Shown here: in pieces, positions 32,123-41,204 of the stretch
Layout of the letters: the number at the start of each line of letters is the position of its first letter
Position numbering within the stretch: position 1 is the first letter of the stretch
Assembly (NCBI RefSeq): GCF_014635885.1
Contig: NZ_BMDR01000001.1
Span: forward strand, 711,833 to 775,832
Source: Acinetobacter vivianii
GTDB taxonomy: Bacteria > Pseudomonadota > Gammaproteobacteria > Pseudomonadales > Moraxellaceae
Direction of reading: 5' to 3'
Length of the DNA: 64,000 bases
The notes under the pieces: generated by a model
The model's database searches: none
Told to the model about the DNA's origin: nothing
Seen by the model: the letters and a program-made list of their open reading frames with translations, nothing else
Translations under genes and position numbers: made by a program

Positions 32123-33210
32123 TAGCCGCCATTTTCCTGTGCAAGCATCGCCAGCTGATCAGCCTGATATTCACGATGCAAGCTGTCCAGTAATTCGGTT
32201 AAATCACCTTCCATAATTGCATCTAACTTATATAAAGTCAGGTTAATACGATGATCGGTCATACGACCTTGCGGGTAGTTATAGGTACGAATACGCTCTG
32301 AACGGTCACCTGAACCGACCAAATCACGACGCATTTCTGATGTTGCTGCATCTGCTGCTGCACGTTTGGCATTTTCCAGACGTGACACCAACAACGCCAT
32401 CGCTTTGGCTTTGTTCTTATGCTGTGAACGTTCTTCCTGACATTCCACCACAACCCCAGACGGAATATGGGTAATACGCACCGCAGAATCAGTTTTGTTA
32501 ATATGCTGACCACCCGCACCTGACGCACGATAAGTATCAATACGCAAATCAGCAGGATTGATTTCAACTGTGGTATCTACATCGACTTCTGGAAGAATAG
32601 CAACTGTACATGCCGAGGTATGAACACGTCCTTGCGATTCAGTTGCAGGGACACGTTGTACACGGTGCGCGCCACTTTCAAACTTCAAGCGACCATACAC
32701 ACCTTCACCATCGATACGGCAAATGATCTCTTTATAACCGCCATGCTCACCTTCATTTTCAGAAAGCACTTCAATACGCCAACCTTGGGTTTCAGCGTAT
32801 TTACTGTACATACGGAATAAATCGCCCGAGAAGATCGCAGCCTCATCACCGCCCGTTCCTGCACGCACTTCAAGATAAGCTGCATTGGCATCGTTCGGAT
32901 CTTTAGGAATCATCAACACATTAAGTTGATCTTCAAGCTCGACCAGAAGTGCTTTATTTTCTTTGATTTCTTCTTCAGCCATATCTTTGAAATCAGGATC
33001 TGATTTCATCATTTCGGCAGTTTCAATATCTTCTTCCGCTTGACGATACTTACTCCAAACTTCGGTGATTTCAGTTAAATCATTATGTTCACGGGACAAT
33101 TTACGGAAACGTTTATTGTCCGAAATTACTTCTACATCAGCGAGTAATGCAGTCAGCTCTTCGTGACGATCACAAAGTTGATCGAGTCTTAAACGGAGTG
33201 ATGCTTTCAT
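32122..33210 (-). CDS. prfA: Peptide chain release factor 1
   Basis: 362 residues. The GGQ motif is at 233-235 in [11 protein letters not shown], and the codon-recognition P-A-T tripeptide (the RF1-specific PxT) lies in R-V-P-A-T-E-S near 188. RF1 ends translation at UAA and UAG. It forms an operon with prmC, overlapping by one base. Confidence 0.98.
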   Translation of the reverse strand: MKASLRLRLDQLCDRHEELTALLADVEVISDNKRFRKLSREHNDLTEITEVWSKYRQAEEDIETAEMMKSDPDFKDMAEEEIKENKALLVELEDQLNVLMIPKDPNDANAAYLEVRAGTGGDEAAIFSGDLFRMYSKYAETQGWRIEVLSENEGEHGGYKEIICRIDGEGVYGRLKFESGAHRVQRVPATESQGRVHTSACTVAILPEVDVDTTVEINPADLRIDTYRASGAGGQHINKTDSAVRITHIPSGVVVECQEERSQHKNKAKAMALLVSRLENAKRAAADAATSEMRRDLVGSGDRSERIRTYNYPQGRMTDHRINLTLYKLDAIMEGDLTELLDSLHREYQADQLAMLAQENGG

Positions 33211-33539
33211 GGGCGGAATATCTCAAAATCTAAAGACTCAGTGCGATCAAAATAGGGTTTGTTGGCCTTTCAGCCATGCATTGCGTTATCAGCTAAAACA
33301 ACAGAAACAAGGCATGAAATACAGACAATAGAGACCCAAGAAGCACGAGCAAAATCAAAAAATTGCGCATAGTTTACAGACTCTGCCGCTTAAAAGACAT
33401 AGTGAAACTGTGGAACTTACTATTCCCCCCTCATTTCATCACAAATTGTTCAGTTTTAGTTTTTACGACTTGTTCTCTGCCGAGTGCTTAGCTATAAATA
33501 ATGGAGGATAAATAGAATGATAAAACAACAGGATAAACT
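33211..33539. other. Intergenic region between prfA and the YiaA/B-like gene
   Basis: About 330 bases holding the divergent upstream regions of prfA and the YiaA/YiaB-like gene. I see no ORF, RNA gene, repeat or clear hairpin in it. Confidence 0.5.
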
Positions 33540-34007
33540 ATGAATAATTTTATTAATCGCCCCACCTCGGCCTTTATTGCAGCAAGTTGGGTTGCCTTAA
33601 TTGCAGGTGCCGTTGGCTTTATGATTGGATTGTGGAATGCCAATATGCCACTCCATGAAAAAGGCTATTATCTTGTCATTTTACTCTATGGCCTTTTCTC
33701 GGCAGCATCCCTGCAAAAAACGGTACGAGATCAACTTGAAGAAATTCCTGTGACTGCCATTTACTACGGACTGTGCTGGGCCTCAATGGCTGTGTGTATC
33801 GTGCTTTTATTGGTTAGTTTATGGAACGCCGAACTGACAATGAGTGAGAAAGGCTTTTATATTATGTCCTTCTTATTAAGTTTATTTGGTGTCGTCGCCA
33901 CACAAAAGAATATTCGTGATCTAAATTATTTACGTCTCCAAACAGAATTTAACCCGCGTCAACTCAAGTTAGAAGACAATTCTGTAAAAGATGAACAACA
34001 GGACTAA
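33540..34007 (+). CDS. YiaA/YiaB-family inner membrane protein
   Basis: 155 residues with four hydrophobic segments in two repeats of the YiaA/B two-helix unit: F-I-A-A-S-W-V-A-L-I-A-G ... G-L-W-N-A-N-M-P-L-H-E-K-G-Y-Y, then Y-Y-G-L-C-W-A-S-M-A ... S-L-W-N-A-E-L-T-M-S-E-K-G-F-Y. The repeated L-W-N-A-x-x-x-x-x-E-K-G motif shows the internal duplication. A charged C-terminal tail follows. The family's function is unknown. AGGATAAACT precedes the ATG. Confidence 0.87.
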   Translation: MNNFINRPTSAFIAASWVALIAGAVGFMIGLWNANMPLHEKGYYLVILLYGLFSAASLQKTVRDQLEEIPVTAIYYGLCWASMAVCIVLLLVSLWNAELTMSEKGFYIMSFLLSLFGVVATQKNIRDLNYLRLQTEFNPRQLKLEDNSVKDEQQD

Positions 34008-34023
34008 GTTTTATTTTGAAATA

Positions 34024-34047
34024 AAGGCTTAAAAATATTTAAGCCTT
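34024..34047. repeat. Inverted repeat downstream of the YiaA/B-like gene
   Basis: AAGGCTTAAA-AATA-TTTAAGCCTT is a perfect ten-base stem after the stop codon. The flanking T run is poor, so its efficiency as a terminator is uncertain. Confidence 0.6.
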
Positions 34048-34247
34048 ATCCTCAACAACAAAACCCTAACCATTTGTTTTTAAATCATTATATATTTTAT
34101 AAAAACCTAATATAAAACAAAAGATTACAATCCAGACACCAAAGAGTAATAATTTAGGCCAGCTTCTCCACACTTTCATTCTCAAACTTTGTTACATTTG
34201 CTGCCATTAGAAAGACGTCCGATTTATTGCGGACACGGAGTCAAAAA

Positions 34248-34676
34248 ATGAAATTAAACGCTTGGTTATGTGGTGCAATCTTTGCAACTTCATCACTTGT
34301 TACTGTCGCTCATGCTGATAACGCAACTCGTGTTGCAGCAACATCTGCACTCGGTAGTGTCGTTGGTACTGCACTTGGTAAAGAAATCGGTGGCAATAAC
34401 GGCGCAATGATTGGCTCTGCACTCGGTGGCGCTGGTGGTGCAGCGGCTGCAAGTAGCAAACGTACACGTACTGAAGCTGCTATTGGCGGTGGTTTAGGTG
34501 GTGTGGGTGGTTATACTGTAGGTAAAAACCTCGGTGGTACAACAGGCGGTTATATCGGCGCTGCTGCGGGTGCCGCAGGTGGTTCTGCTTTAGGCCGTAA
34601 AGTCGGTCAAGACCGTTATTATGACAATCACCAGTCAAAAAAATACAAGAAAAAAAGAAAGCATCGTCATCACTAA
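34248..34676 (+). CDS. Glycine-zipper surface or periplasmic protein
   Basis: About 142 residues from an ATG with CGGAG seven bases before it; an earlier TTG at 34227 is not needed. A signal peptide (MKLNAWLCGAIFATSSLVTVAHA) precedes a glycine-zipper core with repeats such as G-S-V-V-G-T-A-L-G, G-A-M-I-G-S-A-L-G-G, and G-G-Y-I-G-A-A-A-G-A-A-G-G. The tail is strongly basic (K-K-Y-K-K-K-R-K-H-R-H-H). Glycine-zipper proteins associate with membranes; the exact function is unknown. It has its own terminator. Confidence 0.8.
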   Translation: MKLNAWLCGAIFATSSLVTVAHADNATRVAATSALGSVVGTALGKEIGGNNGAMIGSALGGAGGAAAASSKRTRTEAAIGGGLGGVGGYTVGKNLGGTTGGYIGAAAGAAGGSALGRKVGQDRYYDNHQSKKYKKKRKHRHH

Positions 34677-34684
34677 TTTCTTAG

Positions 34685-34710
34685 AAAAAGCACCTTCGGG
34701 TGCTTTTTTT
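34685..34710 (+). terminator. Terminator after the glycine-zipper gene
   Basis: AAAAAGCACC-TTCG-GGTGCTTTTTTT is a typical short tetraloop terminator, nine bases after the stop codon. Confidence 0.92.
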
Positions 34711-34821
34711 ATGCCCGCAATCTTTCCAGCCTATCGATAAAATCCTGAGCAAAATGCTAGGTTGAATCATTGTTTCGAACTTTCTAGAATAATCCCCTAT
34801 TTTTTATATGCCTTTTACTGC

Positions 34822-36192
34822 ATGATGAATACCGAATTACTCTCTCCTGCTGGTTCCCTTAAAAACATGCGCTATGCCTTTGCTTATGGCGCAGATGCGG
34901 TCTACGCAGGTCAACCTCGTTATAGCTTACGTGTGCGTAATAATGAGTTTGACCACGACAATTTAAAAATGGGTATTGATGAGGCGCATGCCTTAGGCAA
35001 AAAGTTTTATGTAGTGGTCAATATCCAGCCTCATAACAGCAAGCTTAAAAATTTTATCCGAGATATCGAACCGATTATTGCCATGCAACCAGATGCATTG
35101 ATTATGTCTGATCCAGGCTTGATCATGATGGTACGTGAACATTTCCCTGAGATGCAGATTCATCTCTCAGTACAAGCCAATGCCATTAACTGGGCAACGG
35201 TTAAATTCTGGAAGGATTATGGTCTAAGCCGCATTATTCTGTCTCGTGAATTGTCGATCGAAGAAATCGAGGAAATTCAGACACAGGTCCCAGACATTGA
35301 GCTGGAAGTTTTTGTACATGGCGCACTGTGCATGGCCTATTCCGGACGTTGCCTATTGTCGGGCTATATGAATAAACGCGATGCCAATCAAGGGGCCTGT
35401 ACCAATGCCTGCCGCTGGGATTATAAGATTCATGCCGCACAAGAAGATGCCAATGGTGATGTGATCCCTGTTCAACAGATCCATTCAGAAAAAACATGTT
35501 GTTCTCAAGCCTCAACATCTCATTCCTCAGCACACACTGTTTTAGTACAACGCAACGATGAAGATATGTTTGCGGCTGAAGAAGATGAACATGGTACTTA
35601 TTTTATGAACTCAAAAGATTTACGTGCCGTGCAGCATGTTGATCGACTTACTAAAATTGGAGTGGCTTCACTGAAAATTGAAGGTCGCACTAAATCCTAT
35701 TTTTATTGTGCACGCACAGCACAGATTTACCGTAAGGCCATAGATGACGCACTTGCTGGGAAAGCATTTGATACCAGCTTAATGACCCAACTGGAAGGTC
35801 TGGCCAATAGAGGCTATACCGAAGGCTTCTTACGCCGTCATGTGCATCGCGATTATCAGAATTATACGGATGGTTCATCTCACTTTGACTATCAACAGTT
35901 TTGTGGTGAAGTGATTGAGCGCAATGGCGACTATATTCGTATCGAAGTCAAAAATCGCTTTCTGGTTGGCGATTCACTGGAACTGATGACACCAAAAGGT
36001 AATATCAGCTTTATCTTGGAACAGATGCGAGACCTTAAAGGCAATCCGATTGAGAATGCCAAAGGCTCAGGCCACATTGTTGAAATTCCTCTCTCTCCAG
36101 AGATTGATATTGCTTATGCGCTGCTGATCCGTAATTTACCTGATGCTGCTGAGCAATTGCATTCAGCAGCTTTAGCCTATTCGGCAGATTAA
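34822..36192 (+). CDS. trhP: tRNA 5-hydroxyuridine synthase TrhP (U32 peptidase-like family)
   Basis: About 457 residues from tandem ATGs at 34822/34825 (E. coli YegQ has about 453). It starts M-N-T-E-L-L-S-P-A-G-S-L and carries the U32 signature E-V-F-V-H-G-A-L-C-M-A-Y-S-G-R-C with later cysteines (G-A-C-T-N-A-C-R-W) that probably hold an Fe-S cluster. TrhP makes 5-hydroxyuridine at position 34 of several tRNAs, using prephenate. A short non-conserved insert (H-S-E-K-T-C-C-S-Q-A...) follows the core. An upstream TTG extension was rejected because its residues look non-protein-like. Its stop codon is one base from the yfhL-like ferredoxin gene, so the two are coupled. Confidence 0.9.
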   Translation: MMNTELLSPAGSLKNMRYAFAYGADAVYAGQPRYSLRVRNNEFDHDNLKMGIDEAHALGKKFYVVVNIQPHNSKLKNFIRDIEPIIAMQPDALIMSDPGLIMMVREHFPEMQIHLSVQANAINWATVKFWKDYGLSRIILSRELSIEEIEEIQTQVPDIELEVFVHGALCMAYSGRCLLSGYMNKRDANQGACTNACRWDYKIHAAQEDANGDVIPVQQIHSEKTCCSQASTSHSSAHTVLVQRNDEDMFAAEEDEHGTYFMNSKDLRAVQHVDRLTKIGVASLKIEGRTKSYFYCARTAQIYRKAIDDALAGKAFDTSLMTQLEGLANRGYTEGFLRRHVHRDYQNYTDGSSHFDYQQFCGEVIERNGDYIRIEVKNRFLVGDSLELMTPKGNISFILEQMRDLKGNPIENAKGSGHIVEIPLSPEIDIAYALLIRNLPDAAEQLHSAALAYSAD

Positions 36193-36193
36193 A

Positions 36194-36442
36194 ATGGCTT
36201 TGCTGATTACAGATGCATGTATCAATTGTGATATGTGTTTGCCTGAATGCCCCAATCAAGCGATCGATGAAGGTGCAAAAGTCTATGAAATCGCCCCACT
36301 CCGCTGTACCGAGTGTGTCGGTTTTTATGAAGTACCCACTTGTGTGGCGGTGTGTCCGATTGACTGTATCAAACCTGATCCGCAATACACTGAAACTCAA
36401 GCTGAACTTTTACAAAAGTTTAATCACCTACAAATTGTATAA
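36194..36442 (+). CDS. yfhL: YfhL-family 4Fe-4S dicluster ferredoxin
   Basis: 82 residues with two cluster motifs: C-I-N-C-D-M-C-x-x-x-C-P and C-T-E-C-x-x-x-x-x-x-x-x-C-x-x-x-C-P, the spaced second motif being typical of the YfhL/Alvin type. It begins one base after the trhP stop codon. Electron delivery to the tRNA hydroxylation enzyme is a plausible job, but that is inference from context. Confidence 0.9.
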   Translation: MALLITDACINCDMCLPECPNQAIDEGAKVYEIAPLRCTECVGFYEVPTCVAVCPIDCIKPDPQYTETQAELLQKFNHLQIV

Positions 36443-36452
36443 AAGACAAAAA

Positions 36453-36482
36453 TAAAAAAAGCGCCTGACGGCGCTTTTTTTA
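36453..36482. terminator. Bidirectional terminator between yfhL and glyA
   Basis: AAAAAAAGCGCC-TGAC-GGCGCTTTTTTT serves both the forward ferredoxin gene and the reverse-strand glyA, which ends 11 bases away. Confidence 0.92.
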
Positions 36483-36492
36483 GATATACAAA

Positions 36493-37746
36493 TTAGTTTG
36501 CATATACTGGGAATTTTGCACAAACTGCTTCAACTTTTGCTTTAACATCAGCGATCACTTTCTCATCACCTTTGCTATCGATCACGTCAGCGATCCAGCC
36601 AGCAAGTTCACGAACTTCCGCTTCACCAAAACCACGTGTGGTCACTGCTGGTGTACCAATACGGATACCAGAAGTCACAAACGGAGAACGTGGGTCATTT
36701 GGAACCGCGTTTTTATTTACAGTGATATGTGCAGCACCTAACCATGCATCAGCATCTTTACCTGTTACGTCTTGTTTAATTAAAGACAATAAGAATAAAT
36801 GGTTTTCTGTACCACCAGACACAACATCATAACCACGTGCGATTAATACTTCAGCCATTGCTTGAGCATTCTTCACAACTTGTTGTTGGTAAGTTTTGAA
36901 TTCATCAGACATTGCTTCTTTGAAGCAGATTGCTTTTGCAGCAATCGCATGCATCAACGGACCACCCTGGTTGCCAGGGAATACAGCTGATTGAAGTTTT
37001 TTCTCGATTTCTTCGTTTGCTTTAGCAAGAATCAAACCAGAACGTGGACCACGAAGTGTTTTATGCGTCGTTGTGGTTGTTACGTCTGCAATTTGTACTG
37101 GGTTTGGATATACGCCAGCAGCAACAAGACCTGCAACGTGAGCCATATCAACAAAAAGGTATGCACCTACTTTGTCTGCGATGTCACGGAAACGCTGCCA
37201 GTCAACAACTTGGCTATATGCAGAGAAACCAGCAACGATCATGCGTGGCTTATGCTCTAAAGCTAAACGTTCAACTTCTTCATAATCGATTTCACCCGTT
37301 TCTGGGTTCAAACCGTACTGGATCGCATTGTATGTTTTACCAGAGAAGCTTACTTTTGCACCGTGCGTCAAGTGACCACCGTGCGCCAAGCTCATACCCA
37401 ATACAGTATCGCCTGGGTTAAGAAGCGCTAGGTAAACAGCTGAGTTCGCTTGAGAACCTGCGTGTGGTTGAACGTTTGCGTAATCAGCGCCGAATAATTC
37501 TTTTGCGCGATCAATTGCAAGTTGCTCGATCACGTCAACATATTCACAACCGCCGTAGTAGCGTTTGCCAGGATAGCCTTCTGCATATTTGTTAGTAAGT
37601 TTTGATCCCTGTGCTTCCATCACAGCTGGTGAACAATAGTTTTCAGATGCAATTAACTCAATATGTGCTTCTTGGCGTACGCCTTCAGAAGCAATCGCTT
37701 GAGCTAATTCTGGATCAAATTCAGCAATAGAAATATTGGCAAACAT
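36493..37746 (-). CDS. glyA: Serine hydroxymethyltransferase
   Basis: 417 residues, the normal length. The PLP lysine lies in [12 protein letters not shown], and the chain includes [13 protein letters not shown] and [11 protein letters not shown]. It interconverts serine and glycine with tetrahydrofolate, the main one-carbon source. Monocistronic. About 240 bases separate it from the next gene; no glycine riboswitch is visible in its leader. Confidence 0.98.
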   Translation of the reverse strand: MFANISIAEFDPELAQAIASEGVRQEAHIELIASENYCSPAVMEAQGSKLTNKYAEGYPGKRYYGGCEYVDVIEQLAIDRAKELFGADYANVQPHAGSQANSAVYLALLNPGDTVLGMSLAHGGHLTHGAKVSFSGKTYNAIQYGLNPETGEIDYEEVERLALEHKPRMIVAGFSAYSQVVDWQRFRDIADKVGAYLFVDMAHVAGLVAAGVYPNPVQIADVTTTTTHKTLRGPRSGLILAKANEEIEKKLQSAVFPGNQGGPLMHAIAAKAICFKEAMSDEFKTYQQQVVKNAQAMAEVLIARGYDVVSGGTENHLFLLSLIKQDVTGKDADAWLGAAHITVNKNAVPNDPRSPFVTSGIRIGTPAVTTRGFGEAEVRELAGWIADVIDSKGDEKVIADVKAKVEAVCAKFPVYAN

Positions 37747-37942
37747 TAGCGGAGGGTCCTATAAATTAGGGCTTTTAAGCCGTGCTAAAGATTGGTGCGT
37801 ATTGTAGCACGAAGTTTAGGGTTTCACAGATTGATATTTATTTAATTATTCGTAAATTTTATTGATTTATAGAGGTGATTGAATCAACCAAAAGCAATAA
37901 GTTATTTTTTATACATTTTTATGAGTCAATAGTGGAATCAAA

Positions 37943-37973
37943 AGCCCAATGGCCTAAATAGGTAAATTGGGCT
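37943..37973 (-). terminator. Probable terminator after the lipoprotein hydrolase gene
   Basis: On the reverse strand AGCCCAAT-TTACCTATTTAGGCC-ATTGGGCT then TTTGATT, 16 bases after the stop codon. The loop is long and the T run short. Confidence 0.6.
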
Positions 37974-37988
37974 TGTTTAGATTCGGAC

Positions 37989-39224
37989 TTAATTATTCGC
38001 AGGCATCGCCGCTTTTACATCCCTGACAATATTGCTGATATTCAAGTCATAAGCTGTACCGTGATTCCACTGTGTATTCGTAATGTACTGGATGCTTGAC
38101 CCTTTACTCTGAGCCAGCGCTACAAGTGCATCCGTTGCTGCTTTAGGAACGGTTGTGTCCTGTGCACCTTGATAAATCGTAACAGGCTGATTCAACTTCA
38201 CTTGAGCGGGCTGTGAATCCTTTTCCAGGAATGTTTTCACCAATGGCACAGCCATAAAATTGGTTTGTGTGCGAGGATAATTGGTTAAATTACCATTGCT
38301 CAGTGCATATTTCTGCATGGCGTCTCCAAACTTTTTACCTAGCACATCAAAGCAATCAGTTTCTGCATTGTTAGCGATCCCATCCGTTGGCGACTGGAAT
38401 ACATTGGTATAGCTAAAGCTTGGTTCAAGGTTTCGTAGTCCGGCGGTAATTAAGGCCGTAAATGTATCCAGTTGCGCATACATTTCAATTTTTTGCGGCA
38501 AAGGTGCATTTTCAACAGATGCATTCCCATTGACCAAAATAGCCGCTAAATTAGACGCAGGAGCAACAGCAATTGTTCCTTTATAATCCAGCTTGGCACG
38601 ACTTTGATATTGCGCTGCGCCCAATGCTGCTTGCCCACCTTGTGAATGCCCTACTGTCATCCATTGACGAGATACAACTTTACCTTGTCCAGCTAAATAA
38701 TATCGTGCAGCAACTACAGCATCGGTAATAGAGAATGCCTCACTCTTAACATTCAAGAATGGATGTAATTCTCGACCACTCGGTTCTCCCAAGCCTTCGT
38801 AATCAGGCGCGACTACAACATAACCTGCTGCAAGTAACTGCGTAATCATATTTCCAACCTCAGGGCCAGTTGCATTACGACTCGGCGCACATTGATCTGC
38901 TACCCCTGTTGTACCATGCGCCCATGCAACAATTTTCCATCCCCCTTGAGGTGTTGGCCCGCCTGGTACAAACAACAGGCTGGTTGCCATCGTTTCCTTA
39001 CCATTCTGTCCCAACATTTTATAGGTCAATACCGAGCTTTCCGTAGCCACCGCGCTAAAATCTGTTTTGGTATATGCTACTGGAATCCCCACAACTGGAT
39101 TTTTAATATTATTTTCTGGAATGTCTGGCTTAGGTACAAACGAAATATCGTTATCATCGTCATTACACGCGCTAAGCAACACGCTTGAACTGATGAGCGC
39201 AACCGTTAACAATTTCATATTCAT
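37989..39224 (-). CDS. Lipoprotein alpha/beta hydrolase, secretory-lipase-like
   Basis: 411 residues. A lipoprotein signal ends in lipobox L-S-A-C (C20), followed by an Asp-rich tether (N-D-D-D-N-D). The alpha/beta hydrolase core has the A-W-A-H-G-T-T-G oxyanion strand, V-A-P-D-Y-E-G-L-G, the nucleophile S194 in G-H-S-Q-G-G, then Y-Q-G-A-Q-D-T-T-V-P with the acid, and W-N-H-G-T with the catalytic histidine near the end. The fold resembles fungal-type secretory lipases (LIP family) and bacterial triacylglycerol lipases that sit on the cell surface. Substrate is unknown. Monocistronic; ATG at 39224. Confidence 0.85.
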   Translation of the reverse strand: MNMKLLTVALISSSVLLSACNDDDNDISFVPKPDIPENNIKNPVVGIPVAYTKTDFSAVATESSVLTYKMLGQNGKETMATSLLFVPGGPTPQGGWKIVAWAHGTTGVADQCAPSRNATGPEVGNMITQLLAAGYVVVAPDYEGLGEPSGRELHPFLNVKSEAFSITDAVVAARYYLAGQGKVVSRQWMTVGHSQGGQAALGAAQYQSRAKLDYKGTIAVAPASNLAAILVNGNASVENAPLPQKIEMYAQLDTFTALITAGLRNLEPSFSYTNVFQSPTDGIANNAETDCFDVLGKKFGDAMQKYALSNGNLTNYPRTQTNFMAVPLVKTFLEKDSQPAQVKLNQPVTIYQGAQDTTVPKAATDALVALAQSKGSSIQYITNTQWNHGTAYDLNISNIVRDVKAAMPANN

Positions 39225-39470
39225 GTCATGTTTCCCTGTTTTTTATCTTTTTCATTTTAATCCCTAGCACACCTTTTACTAAGGCAATTACTTCCATAAG
39301 AATGCGCTTAATATCAAATTGTTCAAGTATTTTTTCAATTTTCGATGTTAATTTATCCAAACTCAATTTTATGTTTAAAAAAAATAAAGTGACCTTGACT
39401 GATTCAATCCTGTTTCAAATAAATTTCTTGTAAGATATTGGCATTCTCAACTCAGATCAGGTCGACTTTC

Positions 39471-40163
39471 ATGCAAGCCATCATCCTAGATACAGAAACG
39501 CATACTTTGAATGGTTTGCCGATTGAAATCGCCTACGCTCCAATTAAAATCGAAAATGGAAAACTCAGTCTGGATAAAAAGCAGATCTTTGACCAACTTT
39601 ATCAGGTTGGACAACCGATTTCTTATGCGGCCATGGCAGTACACCATATTTTAGAATCTGATCTGGTGGGACAACCTTTTTATAATGAGTTTCAGCTTCC
39701 TGCTCAAACCACCTATATTATTGGTCATAACGTTGACTATGATATTGCTGCTATTGCACGTTGTGGTGTCGATGTATCTCAATTAAAGCCCATTTGTACT
39801 TTGGCACTGGCACGACATGTTTGGGAAAATGCTGAAGCACATAATATCTCTGCCCTCATCTATCTCATTTCTAAAGGCAGTGATAAAGCACGCGAAATGC
39901 TTAAAGGTGCGCATCGTGCAGACGCTGACATTATCTTAACTGCCAATATCTTGATGCACATCATCCATCAACTCAACATTCAAGATATTGAACAACTCTA
40001 TATTGCCTCAGAAGAAGCCCGTATTCCAAAAAGTATCACCTTTGGCAAACATAAAGGCACTGCCATTCAGGATCTTCCTGCTGACTATATTCAATGGCTA
40101 ATGCGTCAGGATGATCTAGATCCTTATTTGCGCAAAGCTTTAGAAGCAAAATTAGTTAAATAA
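39471..40163 (+). CDS. ExoX-like 3'-5' exonuclease (DEDD family)
   Basis: 230 residues from the ATG at 39471; the in-frame TTG upstream adds 11 residues with no support. The DEDD residues are visible: D7 and E9 in I-L-D-T-E-T, H-N-V-D-Y-D in the middle, and H-R-A-D-A-D at the C-terminal end of the domain. A short C-terminal module F-G-K-H-K-G-T-x-I-Q-D-L-P-x-D-Y-I-x-W-L is the one that follows many ExoX-type nucleases. The enzyme would degrade DNA in repair. It is alone on the forward strand. Confidence 0.83.
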   Translation: MQAIILDTETHTLNGLPIEIAYAPIKIENGKLSLDKKQIFDQLYQVGQPISYAAMAVHHILESDLVGQPFYNEFQLPAQTTYIIGHNVDYDIAAIARCGVDVSQLKPICTLALARHVWENAEAHNISALIYLISKGSDKAREMLKGAHRADADIILTANILMHIIHQLNIQDIEQLYIASEEARIPKSITFGKHKGTAIQDLPADYIQWLMRQDDLDPYLRKALEAKLVK

Positions 40164-40171
40164 GCTTAAAG

Positions 40172-40205
40172 GGAAAGTCTTTTCGCAACTTCCCCTCTTT
40201 ATCAA
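40172..40205 (+). terminator. Weak terminator-like hairpin after the exonuclease gene
   Basis: GGGAAAGT-CTTTTCGCA-ACTTCCC with a bulge, followed by T-rich sequence (CTCTTTAT). The match is imperfect. Confidence 0.4.
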
Positions 40206-40300
40206 AAAAGGCAGTGATATTTAATAAATTGTTAATATTACTGTCATTTTTCAACTCTATCTTAATCCCCGTCTTATCTTGATTAGGGGGAAATTAAGAG

Positions 40301-40870
40301 ATGTCACATTTTTTTAAAACTGAACTTGGGCAAAGTGCGTTACAGGAACGTCATATAGCTTTAACTGCCCGTCAACGTCGTTTGTTACTTTTAATTGATC
40401 ACGAAGATTTTAAAGAACTAGATCAAGATTATAAGGATCGCATTGCACCCACTGAACTGGTGCAACAACTGATTGAGATGGGGCTATTGGCACAACACAC
40501 ATCCCCACCAATAAATAAAGAAGAAACAAAAACAGTTTTAACGACAGAAGTTCTTGAAGAAGCACTACCTATTCAATCACTCCCAGTTCAAGAACAAGAC
40601 ATAATTCAACCAACATTAAAAGTTGAAGAAACAGTTGAACTGGAAAAACTTCCTTTTGTTGAAATCCAGCAAGTTATGATTCAAACATTGACCAGCTATT
40701 GTGGTCTGATGGCTCGCCCGTTAGTCCAGAAAATTCAGTCGATTCATTCTTTACAGCAACTGAAAGCCTGCCAGATGCAATGGATTACGTCATTACAAGA
40801 ATCGCGGATTCCACCAAGTCAGTTGAATCAAACGTTGAAATTAATCAATTATTCAGTACAGCATTTATAG
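40301..40870 (+). CDS. Hypothetical protein with two helical ends and an acidic linker
   Basis: 189 residues, starting MSHFFKTELGQ with GGGGG and GAG sites just before the ATG. Residues 13-65 form a helical, basic unit (S-A-L-Q-E-R-H-I-A-L-T-A-R-Q-R-R-L-L-L-L), residues 66-118 are a Glu/Gln/Pro/Thr-rich linker, and the last 70 residues are another helical unit (K-L-P-F-V-E-I-Q-Q-V-M-I-Q-T-L). The layout suggests a scaffold or interaction protein rather than an enzyme, but I do not recognise a family. It lies just upstream of the tRNA-Arg gene, with 120 bases between. Confidence 0.7.
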   Translation: MSHFFKTELGQSALQERHIALTARQRRLLLLIDHEDFKELDQDYKDRIAPTELVQQLIEMGLLAQHTSPPINKEETKTVLTTEVLEEALPIQSLPVQEQDIIQPTLKVEETVELEKLPFVEIQQVMIQTLTSYCGLMARPLVQKIQSIHSLQQLKACQMQWITSLQESRIPPSQLNQTLKLINYSVQHL

Positions 40871-40990
40871 TTTTATTCCAGAATTTGACTAAGTCGAGAA
40901 TAAAATTGATGTTTTAATAAACAAGAAATCGCTTTATTCAAAGGTATATATTTACCTGCCTGTGTTTTTTGCCTATGATGTGGCACGCAT

Positions 40991-41066
40991 GCGCTCATAG
41001 CTCAACTGGATAGAGTACAGGTCTCCGAAGCCTGTGGCGTGGGTTCGAGTCCCGCTGAGCGCACCA
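40991..41066 (+). tRNA. tRNA-Arg, anticodon CCG
   Basis: A complete cloverleaf of 76 bases including the encoded CCA. Acceptor stem GCGCTCA pairs with TGAGCGC; the anticodon stem CAGGT/GCCTG encloses loop CTCCGAA (anticodon CCG, reading CGG); the T arm is GTGGG-TTCGAGT-CCCGC. The sequence ends GCACCA. Confidence 0.97.
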
Positions 41067-41204
41067 TTGCTTCTTCTTTTTTACCCAAATTCTCATATTT
41101 CTATAATCGTTCTGTTTTTAACACGCCATAAACCTATTTTTCTACTTGGTTTATTTATTCATATCGCTCAAAATACCCGTTCTATTTAACAACGTGAGAC
41201 GTTT

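Noticed and set aside
36493..37990. Looked for a glycine riboswitch in the glyA leader.
   Set aside because: The region shows no tandem aptamer-like structure; only AT-rich sequence and a simple upstream hairpin on the other side are seen.
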